Assembly: GCA_938030915.1 (NCBI GenBank) | Contig: CALHIO010000342.1 | Span: 1 to 20,655 of the forward strand | Direction of reading: 5' to 3' | Length of the DNA stretch: 20,655 bases | From: an uncultured Gemmatimonadota bacterium | GTDB lineage: Bacteria > Gemmatimonadota > Gemmatimonadetes > Longimicrobiales > Gaopeijiaceae | Shown: piece after piece, positions 7,130-13,700 of the stretch | Layout: each line of letters starts with the position of its first letter | Position numbering within the stretch: the first letter of the stretch is position 1 | The notes under the pieces: model-generated | Told to the model about the DNA's origin: nothing | What the model saw: only the letters and a program-made list of their open reading frames with translations | Databases searched by the model: none | Program-made: the position numbers and the translations under genes

Positions 7130-10100
7130 TCAGCCGCCGCGGCGCGGAACGGTGAGCCTCTCGCCGGGACTCGGTCGCACGCCCATCGCGTCCAGTGAGC
7201 TGTTGAAGGAGGGAACGCGCTCCGTGATCAGGGCATTCAGGCGTTCCACCAGAGGTGGTACCGCCTCCCACGCGGAATCGATCTGCCAGAGCTGATCCTC
7301 GGTCGGCAGCGTCGACGAGCCCTGAATCGCGCCGGCGACCCCGGTCCACCGTCGTGCCTCCCCGAGCCCGTCGGCGATCTCCTCGAGTTCCGCCTGAATC
7401 GCCTCGAGTTCCTCGTGCAGCATCTCCGTTTCCCCCTCGAAATCAGCGAGGAGGTCCGAGGCCTCGTCGAGCTGGCCATCGAGCGTGCGTCCCGCCTGCG
7501 TCGCGTCATTCAGGGGACCGGCCAACCTGTGCAGGCTCATGAGCGCATCCTGGCGTGCACGTCGGTCGGCCATGGTCATGGACCGTCGGGGATCCGCCTC
7601 GATCTGGACCGTTTCCGATGACGTCGTACCGTCCAGCTGCACCGTGACCGTGTACATCCCCGGCATGACGATCGGCCCCTCGGGCGCGCCCCCACCGAAT
7701 CCGCCCCCTCCGCCGCCGCCTCGGGGCGGGTCGTAGGGGCGATCGTACCGCCAGTCCCAGAGGATCTCGTTGATACCGGGCTCGTGGGGGCCATCGAAGG
7801 TCCGAACGTGCTCACCTGCGGCATCCGTGATCACGACGCTGAAGTCGACGTCATCCGACAGCTCGTCACGAACGTAGTAGCGCAGACGGGTGGCGCGCGG
7901 CGGATTCGGTGCGGAGTACGTCGCCCCGTAGAAGGGCCAGTCGCCTTTCTGCGCCCACATGATCGTGTTCCGGATGGGGAATATGTGCGCCACGGACGCC
8001 ATGACCGCCTGAGACAGATGCTCCAGAGGACCGATGTCCTCGAGAATCCAGGCGCTGCGCCCGTGGGTCCCGACAATCAAGTCGTTCTCCCTCGGGTGAA
8101 TGACGAGGTCATCGACCGGCACGGTGGGGAAGTTGTTCTTGAGGCGCGTCCAGTTCTGGCCTCGGTCGATCGAGACGTAGATCCCGATCTCGTTCCCGGC
8201 GAAGAGGAGGTTGGGCGCACGGTGGTGCTCGACGACGACGTTCACGGACCACCCGCTCGGCAGCCCATCGTCGATCCGCTCCCAGTCCTCCCCGTAGTTC
8301 TCGCTGACATAGACGTACGCCTCGTAGTCACCGTTGCGGTGCCCATCGAACGAGGCGTACACCCGACCGGGCTCATGAGCGGATGGGGCCAGACGACTCA
8401 CATACGTCCGCGCCGGCAGCCCCGGACTGTTGCCGGTCACGTCGGTCCAGCTGTCACCCCCGTCCATCGTGACCTGAACGTTCCCGTCGTCCGATCCCAC
8501 GTAGATGACGTCCGCGGTGAAGTGTGACTCGCCCACGACGGTCAGGTTGCCGTACGTCGAGATCCCGTCGTGGATCGACATCATCGGCTCCGAGCCGGGG
8601 ACCCCCATGATGTCGAGTTCGTCACGGTCGATCTGCTTCGTCAGATCCACTCCGCCGACCTCCTCCCACGACATCCCCCGGTCGCGGGACCGCATGAGGT
8701 AGTTGCCACCGAGGAAGATCGTCGCCGGGTCGTGCCTCGAGATAAGCAGCGGCGAATTCCAGTTGAAGCGGTACTCCTTGGCCGTATCGCCATGTTCCCG
8801 CGGTCCCGTGATCGGGCGAAGCGGTGTCTTCTCACCGGTGATCAGGTCGTACCGGTTCATGTTCCCGTTCTGGGACTCGGAGAAGACGATGGTCGAGTCG
8901 GTTGGATCGACGACGGTCCAGAAACCGTCTCCGTACGCCGTCTCGTACCAGTCCTGGTGCCGGATGCCGTGGAAAGACCGGGTGTTCGACGGTCCACACC
9001 ACGGGTCGTTGTCCTGCAATCCGCCACATACGTAGTACGGGTCCCTCATATCGTGGGCGATCGTGTAGAACTGCCCGAGGGCGAGGTTGTCGAACATGCG
9101 CCAGTGGGCGGTTCCGTCCCAGCTGGCGGAGACTCCACCATCGCTTCCGAGGATGAGGTGATCCGGATCCTTCGGATTGATCCACAGGTCATGATGGTCG
9201 ACATGAATCTGCGTCGCTCCGTCGCTGCGGAAGGTCTGCCCCGCATCGTCCGATACCATCAGCGCGCTGCCCAGTACGTAGATGCGATCGGCGTTGCTGG
9301 GGTCGATGCGGACCTGGGAGTAGTACATGGGCCGCGGGTTGGTATCCGACATCTTCTCCCACGTGGTGCCGCGATCCGTCGACCGGAAGAGTCCACTCTC
9401 GGAGGCTCTGCCCCCTCCGCCGAACCCCTGCCCGGCGCTTCGGGCGTCGGCCTCCACCAGTGCGTAGACGACGTTGCCATTCTGACGGAAGACGTCGAGA
9501 CCGATTCGACCCTTGTCACCCCCGGGCAGACCCTCGGTCAACTCGGTCCACGTGTCGCCGCCGTCCATCGTGCGGTAGATCCCGCTTCCGGGGCCTCCCC
9601 CGTTGAAGCCGAATCCTGTCCGGCGACGCTGGTACATGGCGGCAAAGAGCGTCGACGGGTCGGTGGGATCCATCACGAGGTCGATGGCACCGGTATGCTC
9701 GTCGATGAAGAGCACGAGTTCCCACGTCACGCCACCGTCCTTCGTGCGGTAGACACCGCGCTCGGGGTTGGCGGCCCACAGGTCGCCGACGGCCGCGACG
9801 TACACCGTTTCCGGGTCCCGCGGATGGATGAGCATCCGACCGATGTGCCGGGTGGCTTCCAGACCCATGTGCGCCCACGTGGAGCCGCCGTCGGTGGATT
9901 TGTAGACGCCGTTGCCCCACGGTGATGACTGACGGTTCTGGGGCTCGCCCGTCCCGACCCAGACGAGGTTGGGGTTGTTCTGGTCGATCGTGACGTCGCC
10001 GATCGTGCTCGTCGGCTGGTCGTCGAAGAGCGGGGTCCACGACGTACCGTGATTCTCGGTCTTCCAGAGCCCTCCGGTTCCGGTGCCCAGGTAGAAGACC

Positions 10101-10282
10101 TGCGGCTTGGACTCGACGACAGCGAGGCTCGAGATGCGGCCACCCATCAGGGCGGGCCCGATCTCGCGGAAGGTCAGCGCGGACATGGTCGAATGCAGAT
10201 CCGGAGACTGAGCGAGCGAAGCCGCGGGGAGCAACACCAGCGAGAGCGCTGCGAACTGGACCGAGCGGAGTAGAGTCTTCAT
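7130..10282 (-). CDS. Secreted giant BNR/VPS10-type beta-propeller protein (sortilin-like, glycosyl-hydrolase-like)
   Basis: This 1050-residue exported protein has a Sec signal peptide (MKTLLRS..., cleavage after ASLAQ near residue 25). Roughly residues 30-745 form repeated propeller blades. I count about ten Asp-box motifs of the S/T-x-D-x-G-x-T-W type (for example KSTDGGSTW, RTKDGGVTW, RTMDGGDTW, VTMDGGDSW, VSIDRGQNW). This is the architecture of VPS10/sortilin-like and xyloglucanase-like propellers. A FlgD-like Ig segment follows (about 815-845, ending INEILWDWRYD), interrupted by a glycine-rich insert (about 851-867), and then a strand region. The last 150 or so residues are helical with a Glu-rich coiled coil. 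Such proteins are often annotated as glycosyl hydrolases, but no catalytic residues can be assigned, so binding or scaffolding is equally possible. It is a single-gene unit, divergent from the membrane/Sel1 pair. Confidence 0.88.
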   Translation of the reverse strand: MKTLLRSVQFAALSLVLLPAASLAQSPDLHSTMSALTFREIGPALMGGRISSLAVVESKPQVFYLGTGTGGLWKTENHGTSWTPLFDDQPTSTIGDVTIDQNNPNLVWVGTGEPQNRQSSPWGNGVYKSTDGGSTWAHMGLEATRHIGRMLIHPRDPETVYVAAVGDLWAANPERGVYRTKDGGVTWELVLFIDEHTGAIDLVMDPTDPSTLFAAMYQRRRTGFGFNGGGPGSGIYRTMDGGDTWTELTEGLPGGDKGRIGLDVFRQNGNVVYALVEADARSAGQGFGGGGRASESGLFRSTDRGTTWEKMSDTNPRPMYYSQVRIDPSNADRIYVLGSALMVSDDAGQTFRSDGATQIHVDHHDLWINPKDPDHLILGSDGGVSASWDGTAHWRMFDNLALGQFYTIAHDMRDPYYVCGGLQDNDPWCGPSNTRSFHGIRHQDWYETAYGDGFWTVVDPTDSTIVFSESQNGNMNRYDLITGEKTPLRPITGPREHGDTAKEYRFNWNSPLLISRHDPATIFLGGNYLMRSRDRGMSWEEVGGVDLTKQIDRDELDIMGVPGSEPMMSIHDGISTYGNLTVVGESHFTADVIYVGSDDGNVQVTMDGGDSWTDVTGNSPGLPARTYVSRLAPSAHEPGRVYASFDGHRNGDYEAYVYVSENYGEDWERIDDGLPSGWSVNVVVEHHRAPNLLFAGNEIGIYVSIDRGQNWTRLKNNFPTVPVDDLVIHPRENDLIVGTHGRSAWILEDIGPLEHLSQAVMASVAHIFPIRNTIMWAQKGDWPFYGATYSAPNPPRATRLRYYVRDELSDDVDFSVVITDAAGEHVRTFDGPHEPGINEILWDWRYDRPYDPPRGGGGGGGFGGGAPEGPIVMPGMYTVTVQLDGTTSSETVQIEADPRRSMTMADRRARQDALMSLHRLAGPLNDATQAGRTLDGQLDEASDLLADFEGETEMLHEELEAIQAELEEIADGLGEARRWTGVAGAIQGSSTLPTEDQLWQIDSAWEAVPPLVERLNALITERVPSFNSSLDAMGVRPSPGERLTVPRRGG

Positions 10283-10433
10283 CAGCGGTGAATCCGGCGA
10301 GGTGGAGCGGTCGACAAGCCAAGGCCTCGCTATTTCGCGCTCGAGTCGACGAGACGCAACCTGCCGCTGCGGCGGACGAGGCTCTTCCGGGAAGATTGAA
10401 AGCGTCTAGATTCCTTGTGGATCTGAGGTTTGG
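10283..10433. promoter_or_regulatory. Divergent intergenic region, presumed promoters for the propeller gene and the membrane/Sel1 pair
   Basis: This 151-base gap must carry start signals for both directions. On the plus strand a TTGAAA lies at 10396-10401, but the hexamer 17-18 bases downstream (ggatct/gatctg) is a weak -10, so I do not claim a defined promoter. GAGG at 10425-10428 sits 5 bases before the GTG start at 10434 and is a good ribosome binding site. Nothing comparable is visible for the minus-strand gene. Confidence 0.45.
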
Positions 10434-12008
10434 GTGAATTGTATTGCCCCGACTCCTATGCATCTGTCCATTGCCCGAGCCGCTCTCATCCCAGTCGGCT
10501 TCGCGGCTGCTCTTCTCGCGGTTCTCGCCCTTCCTCAAATCGGGCGCGACCCGAACCTGGTGCGCAGCTTCGTGGGTGCGGCCGGCGTTTTGGTGGTATG
10601 GGCAGCCGTCCTCTTTGTGACGGCCTCGCGAGCCGGGCGCGTCCTGTCTATCCGGTCTGCGGTTCGCAAGCCGCACTACATTCAGATGTTCGCCCAAGGT
10701 ACGGTTCTCGTGTACTGGGGCTGGCACGTGAGGATGGTTCAGGAATGGGCTCCGCTCATCCTGGCCCAGATCCTTTTCGCCTTCGGAGTCGACGCCCTTC
10801 TGCAGTGGTCGCGCCGGGACACGTACGGAATGGGGCTTGGTCCCGTTCCCGTCATGTTCAGCATGAACCTGTTCCTGTGGTTCAAGCCGGAATGGTTCCA
10901 CTTTCAGTTCGCCATGGTGGCCGTCGGTTTTCTGGCCAAGGAGCTCATCCGTTGGCAGAAGGACGGCAAGTCGGCGCACATCTTCAATCCGTCTTCGTTC
11001 CCCCTCGCCATCGCTTCGCTGCTGTTGATTGCCACAGGGACCACGGACATCACGTGGGGCGTGGCCATCGCCCAAACGCAGTACAACCCGCCGTACATCT
11101 TCGCGGTGATCTTCCTGGCCTCTCTCCCCGGACAGCTCCTGTTCGGGGTGGCCACGATGACATGGTCGGCTGTGGTGAGCGCGTACGTGTTCGGATTGCT
11201 GTATTTCCAGATCACCGGTGTCTACTACTTCTACGACTCGTTCATTCCGATCGCCGTGTTCCTCGGGATGCACCTCCTGTTCACGGACCCATCTACGTCG
11301 CCCAAATCCGAGTCGGGTCGCGTGATCTTCGGTGTTCTCTACGGGATGTCCTGCATCGGTCTCGTCGTCGTGCTCGGTGCGCTCGGAGCCCCGGAGTTCT
11401 ACGACAAGTTGCTTCCAGTGCCCATCCTGAACCTTTCCGTGCGCTGGATCGATCGTGTGGCCCAAGCGCCTATCTTGCGTCGGCTCGAGCCTGGCCGATT
11501 GCTGGCTATCGCCCCGCTGCGCGAAACCCGTTTGCGTACGGCCGGGCTGTGGATCGTAACCTTCCTCGCCGTGCGTGCCCTGGGTGGAGTCGGTGACCAC
11601 CATCCTGGCCAATATCTGCCGTTTTGGGATCAGGCATGTGAGGCCGGTAAGGGCCGTGCCTGCGAACATCTCGCAGACATGCAACAAGTGTATTGCGCGC
11701 GGGAATCGGGCTGGGCGTGCAACGAGCGGGGGATCGTTCTTCAGACCGAATTCGGGATGACTCAGCAGGCCCGTCTGGAGTTCCAGCGTGCCTGCGCGCT
11801 TGGTTTCCAGCCCGGATGTGACAACGTCCTGTTCCTGATCTCGGGAACGGATGCGTTCGCGACTGCTTTGCCACCGGATAAAGACCTCCCTATCGTGATT
11901 CGAGGGAGCAAGGGGCCGGTGACCGCCGTGGATCGAGGTGAACTCTATTCGCTAGCCTGCGAGCGCGGTTGGAAGGACCACTGCTCGAGCCCCTTGGCGA
12001 GTATGTAA
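10434..12008 (+). CDS. NqrB/RnfD-like membrane protein fused to a Cys-pair Sel1-like repeat domain, copy 1
   Basis: The product has 524 residues. Residues about 10-390 are a polytopic membrane domain with roughly ten hydrophobic segments and the family landmarks of NqrB/RnfD proteins: HIFNPSSFPL at 182-191 and HLLFTDPSTSP at 280-290 followed by GRVIFG. Residues 395-524 form a cysteine-rich tail with four pairs spaced exactly C-X7-C: 402/410, 421/429, 454/462 and 509/517. This is the spacing of disulfide-bonded Sel1-like (Hcp-type) repeats, implying a periplasmic, oxidised domain. The typical flavinylation motif of RnfD/NqrB is not evident (the comparable site reads TGTTDIT). No other rnf/nqr subunit is nearby. 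UnbU-type membrane proteins of enediyne clusters are, from memory, relatives of this membrane domain. The GTG start has GAGG 5 bases upstream; an ATG at 10458 is an alternative. Electron transfer or transport is inferred. Confidence 0.8.
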   Translation: MNCIAPTPMHLSIARAALIPVGFAAALLAVLALPQIGRDPNLVRSFVGAAGVLVVWAAVLFVTASRAGRVLSIRSAVRKPHYIQMFAQGTVLVYWGWHVRMVQEWAPLILAQILFAFGVDALLQWSRRDTYGMGLGPVPVMFSMNLFLWFKPEWFHFQFAMVAVGFLAKELIRWQKDGKSAHIFNPSSFPLAIASLLLIATGTTDITWGVAIAQTQYNPPYIFAVIFLASLPGQLLFGVATMTWSAVVSAYVFGLLYFQITGVYYFYDSFIPIAVFLGMHLLFTDPSTSPKSESGRVIFGVLYGMSCIGLVVVLGALGAPEFYDKLLPVPILNLSVRWIDRVAQAPILRRLEPGRLLAIAPLRETRLRTAGLWIVTFLAVRALGGVGDHHPGQYLPFWDQACEAGKGRACEHLADMQQVYCARESGWACNERGIVLQTEFGMTQQARLEFQRACALGFQPGCDNVLFLISGTDAFATALPPDKDLPIVIRGSKGPVTAVDRGELYSLACERGWKDHCSSPLASM

Positions 12009-12048
12009 GCGCACGCGCTAGCTTTGGGGCAGGTCAGGTTTTGGACTG

Positions 12049-12054
12049 AAGGAG
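12049..12054 (+). promoter_or_regulatory. Ribosome binding site supporting a non-canonical start for copy 2
   Basis: AAGGAG lies 6 bases before an ACG codon (12061) and 9 bases before an ATT codon (12064) in the frame of the second membrane/Sel1 gene. No ATG, GTG or TTG exists in that frame between the TAG at 12019-12021 and the GTG at 12232. The motif therefore argues for initiation at ATT or ACG. Confidence 0.5.
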
Positions 12055-12063
12055 CCCCGCACG

Positions 12064-13623
12064 ATTTTCAGGCAGCTTTCCTCCGCCCAGGCGGCCGTCA
12101 TTCCGGTCGGCTTCGCGGCCGCCATTGTTGCGACCACCCGCCTGCTTCCCCAGGTCGGTGAGCACGCCACCATCACGGCCAGCTTCTACGGGGCTGCCGG
12201 GGTTCTGGCTCTGGGTGCCCTTGTCTTCTTCGTGGCGGCGACACGCTCGGGCAGAGACCTCTCGTGGGAGGTCATGATCAAGACGCCCCACTGGCTGCAG
12301 ATGCTCGCTCAGGGCAGCCTCATGGTGTACTGGGGCGCGTTCCTGCCGGCGGTGTACGGCAACATGCAGCTGATCGTCGGGCAGCTGTTGTTCGCCTACG
12401 GCTTCGACGCGTTGCTGCAGTTCATCCGGGGGAACCGCTACAAGCTCGGGTTCGGTCCGTTTCCCATCCTGTTCAGCATCAACTTCTTCCTCTGGTTCAG
12501 GCCCGAGTACTACTACTGGCAGTTCGTCGTCATTGCGCTCGGCTTCGCGGCGAAGGCGTTCATCCACTGGGAACGGGACGGCCGGACGAGGCACATCTTC
12601 AACCCGTCGTCCTTCCCGCTCAGCGTCTTCTCGCTCGTGCTGATCCTCACGGGAACGACGGGGGCGACGTTCGGGCAGGAGATCGCGCAATCTCTGTTCA
12701 ATCCGCCGCACATCTATCTGGCCGTCTTCCTCGTCACGCTTCCCGCCCAGATCCTGTTCGGCGTCGCGACGATGACGATCGCGGCCGTGACGACCGCGTT
12801 CGCGTTCAGTGCCGGCTTCTACGCGTTGACCGGCGCGTATTTCTTCCGCGATGCGTACATCCCGATCGCGGTCTTTCTCGGTATGCACCTCCTCTTCACG
12901 GATCCGGCGACGTCTCCACGCACCGAACAGGGGCGAGTCATCTTCGGTGTACTCTACGCGTCGTTCACGATCGCGCTCGCCGGGATCCTGGAGTTCGCGG
13001 GTGCCCCCACGTTCTACGACAAGCTGCTCCCGATCCCGATTCTGAATCTCATGGTGCGTCGGATCGACGCGGTCGCGGTCACGGGCGTATTCCGCCATCT
13101 GGAGCCCGCGCGACTGCTCGGCGCTTTGGGTCTCGCTCCGGCGCGCCTCGCGACGGCGGGGCTGTGGGCTCTGATGTTCGTCGGCCTGGGCACGTCCAGG
13201 GGCGTCGGTGACAGCCATCCCGGACAATACCTCCCGTTCTGGCAGGAGGCGTGCGTCCAGGGCAACAACCGAGCGTGTGAATACGTCGCCGATGTCGAGA
13301 CGGTCTACTGCGAACGAGGTTCGAGCTGGGCGTGCAACGAGCTTGGCGTGACCCTGTCCGCACTCGGCGGCGATCCGACCATCGTTCGGGCTGCGTTCGA
13401 TCAGGCGTGCGCGATGGACTTCCGCCCCGGGTGTGAGAACAGCCTCCGGCTCACCACGCGGCAGAGCGATTTCGTGCACGGGAATCCACCGGATGACGAA
13501 CTCGGGATCGTCATCCGGGGCAGCAAGGGACCCATTACGGAAACGGACATCGGAGTGCTGTATTCTCTGGCGTGCGAGCGTGGGTGGACGGCGCATTGCG
13601 CCGGTCCCATGGCCAGCATGTAA
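12064..13623 (+). CDS. NqrB/RnfD-like membrane protein fused to a Cys-pair Sel1-like repeat domain, copy 2
   Basis: This is a tandem paralogue of the preceding gene, alike over its whole length: the same IPVGFAAA start of TM1, HIFNPSSFPL, HLLFTDPATSP plus GRVIFGVLY, FYDKLLPIPILNL, HPGQYLPFW, and all four C-X7-C pairs (QEAC...AC, VYC...AC, QAC...GC, LAC...HC). The length is 519 residues from the proposed ATT at 12064, against 524 for copy 1. The first ordinary start codon, GTG 12232, would remove about 56 residues including the first two hydrophobic segments, although those residues align with copy 1. I therefore extend the gene to the ATT or ACG codon behind AAGGAG. A base change or sequencing error that destroyed an ATG is the alternative. 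Gap to copy 1 is 55 bases. Function is as uncertain as for copy 1. Confidence 0.75.
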   Translation: MFRQLSSAQAAVIPVGFAAAIVATTRLLPQVGEHATITASFYGAAGVLALGALVFFVAATRSGRDLSWEVMIKTPHWLQMLAQGSLMVYWGAFLPAVYGNMQLIVGQLLFAYGFDALLQFIRGNRYKLGFGPFPILFSINFFLWFRPEYYYWQFVVIALGFAAKAFIHWERDGRTRHIFNPSSFPLSVFSLVLILTGTTGATFGQEIAQSLFNPPHIYLAVFLVTLPAQILFGVATMTIAAVTTAFAFSAGFYALTGAYFFRDAYIPIAVFLGMHLLFTDPATSPRTEQGRVIFGVLYASFTIALAGILEFAGAPTFYDKLLPIPILNLMVRRIDAVAVTGVFRHLEPARLLGALGLAPARLATAGLWALMFVGLGTSRGVGDSHPGQYLPFWQEACVQGNNRACEYVADVETVYCERGSSWACNELGVTLSALGGDPTIVRAAFDQACAMDFRPGCENSLRLTTRQSDFVHGNPPDDELGIVIRGSKGPITETDIGVLYSLACERGWTAHCAGPMASM

Positions 13624-13665
13624 TCAGGGCTTCGGCGCCTCTGGCGCGTTCGAGGAATCGGCCAC

Positions 13666-13680
13666 AGTCTCCCGGAGACT
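13666..13680. repeat. Perfect 7-1-7 inverted repeat upstream of the creatininase-like gene
   Basis: The sequence agtctcc-c-ggagact is a perfect inverted repeat 20 bases before the ATG at 13701 and just ahead of its ribosome binding site (GGGAG at 13690-13694). No T-run follows, so it is not a typical terminator. Its place in the leader suits an operator or an RNA hairpin, but chance cannot be excluded. Confidence 0.4.
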
Positions 13681-13700
13681 CGACTCCCCGGGAGAACCCC

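Noticed and set aside
7123..7138. Hairpin ggcgg-loop-ccgcc at the end of the propeller gene as a bidirectional terminator.
   Set aside because: The stem is only 5 bases, it overlaps the stop codon, and no T-run follows on either strand.
8570..11687. Long open frames antisense to real genes (for example 8570-9925 plus strand, 9516-11687 minus strand).
   Set aside because: They lie opposite the propeller gene and the first membrane/Sel1 gene, and their translations are Arg/His/Val-rich without domains. Long antisense frames are expected in GC-rich coding DNA.
12008..12019. Inverted repeat agcgc-ac-gcgct just after the first membrane/Sel1 gene as a terminator.
   Set aside because: A two-base loop is too tight and there is no T-run; read-through into the paralogue is more likely.
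12232..12234. GTG as the start of the second membrane/Sel1 gene.
   Set aside because: It would drop about 56 residues that align with copy 1, including two hydrophobic segments, and there is no ribosome binding site in front of it as good as AAGGAG at 12049-12054.
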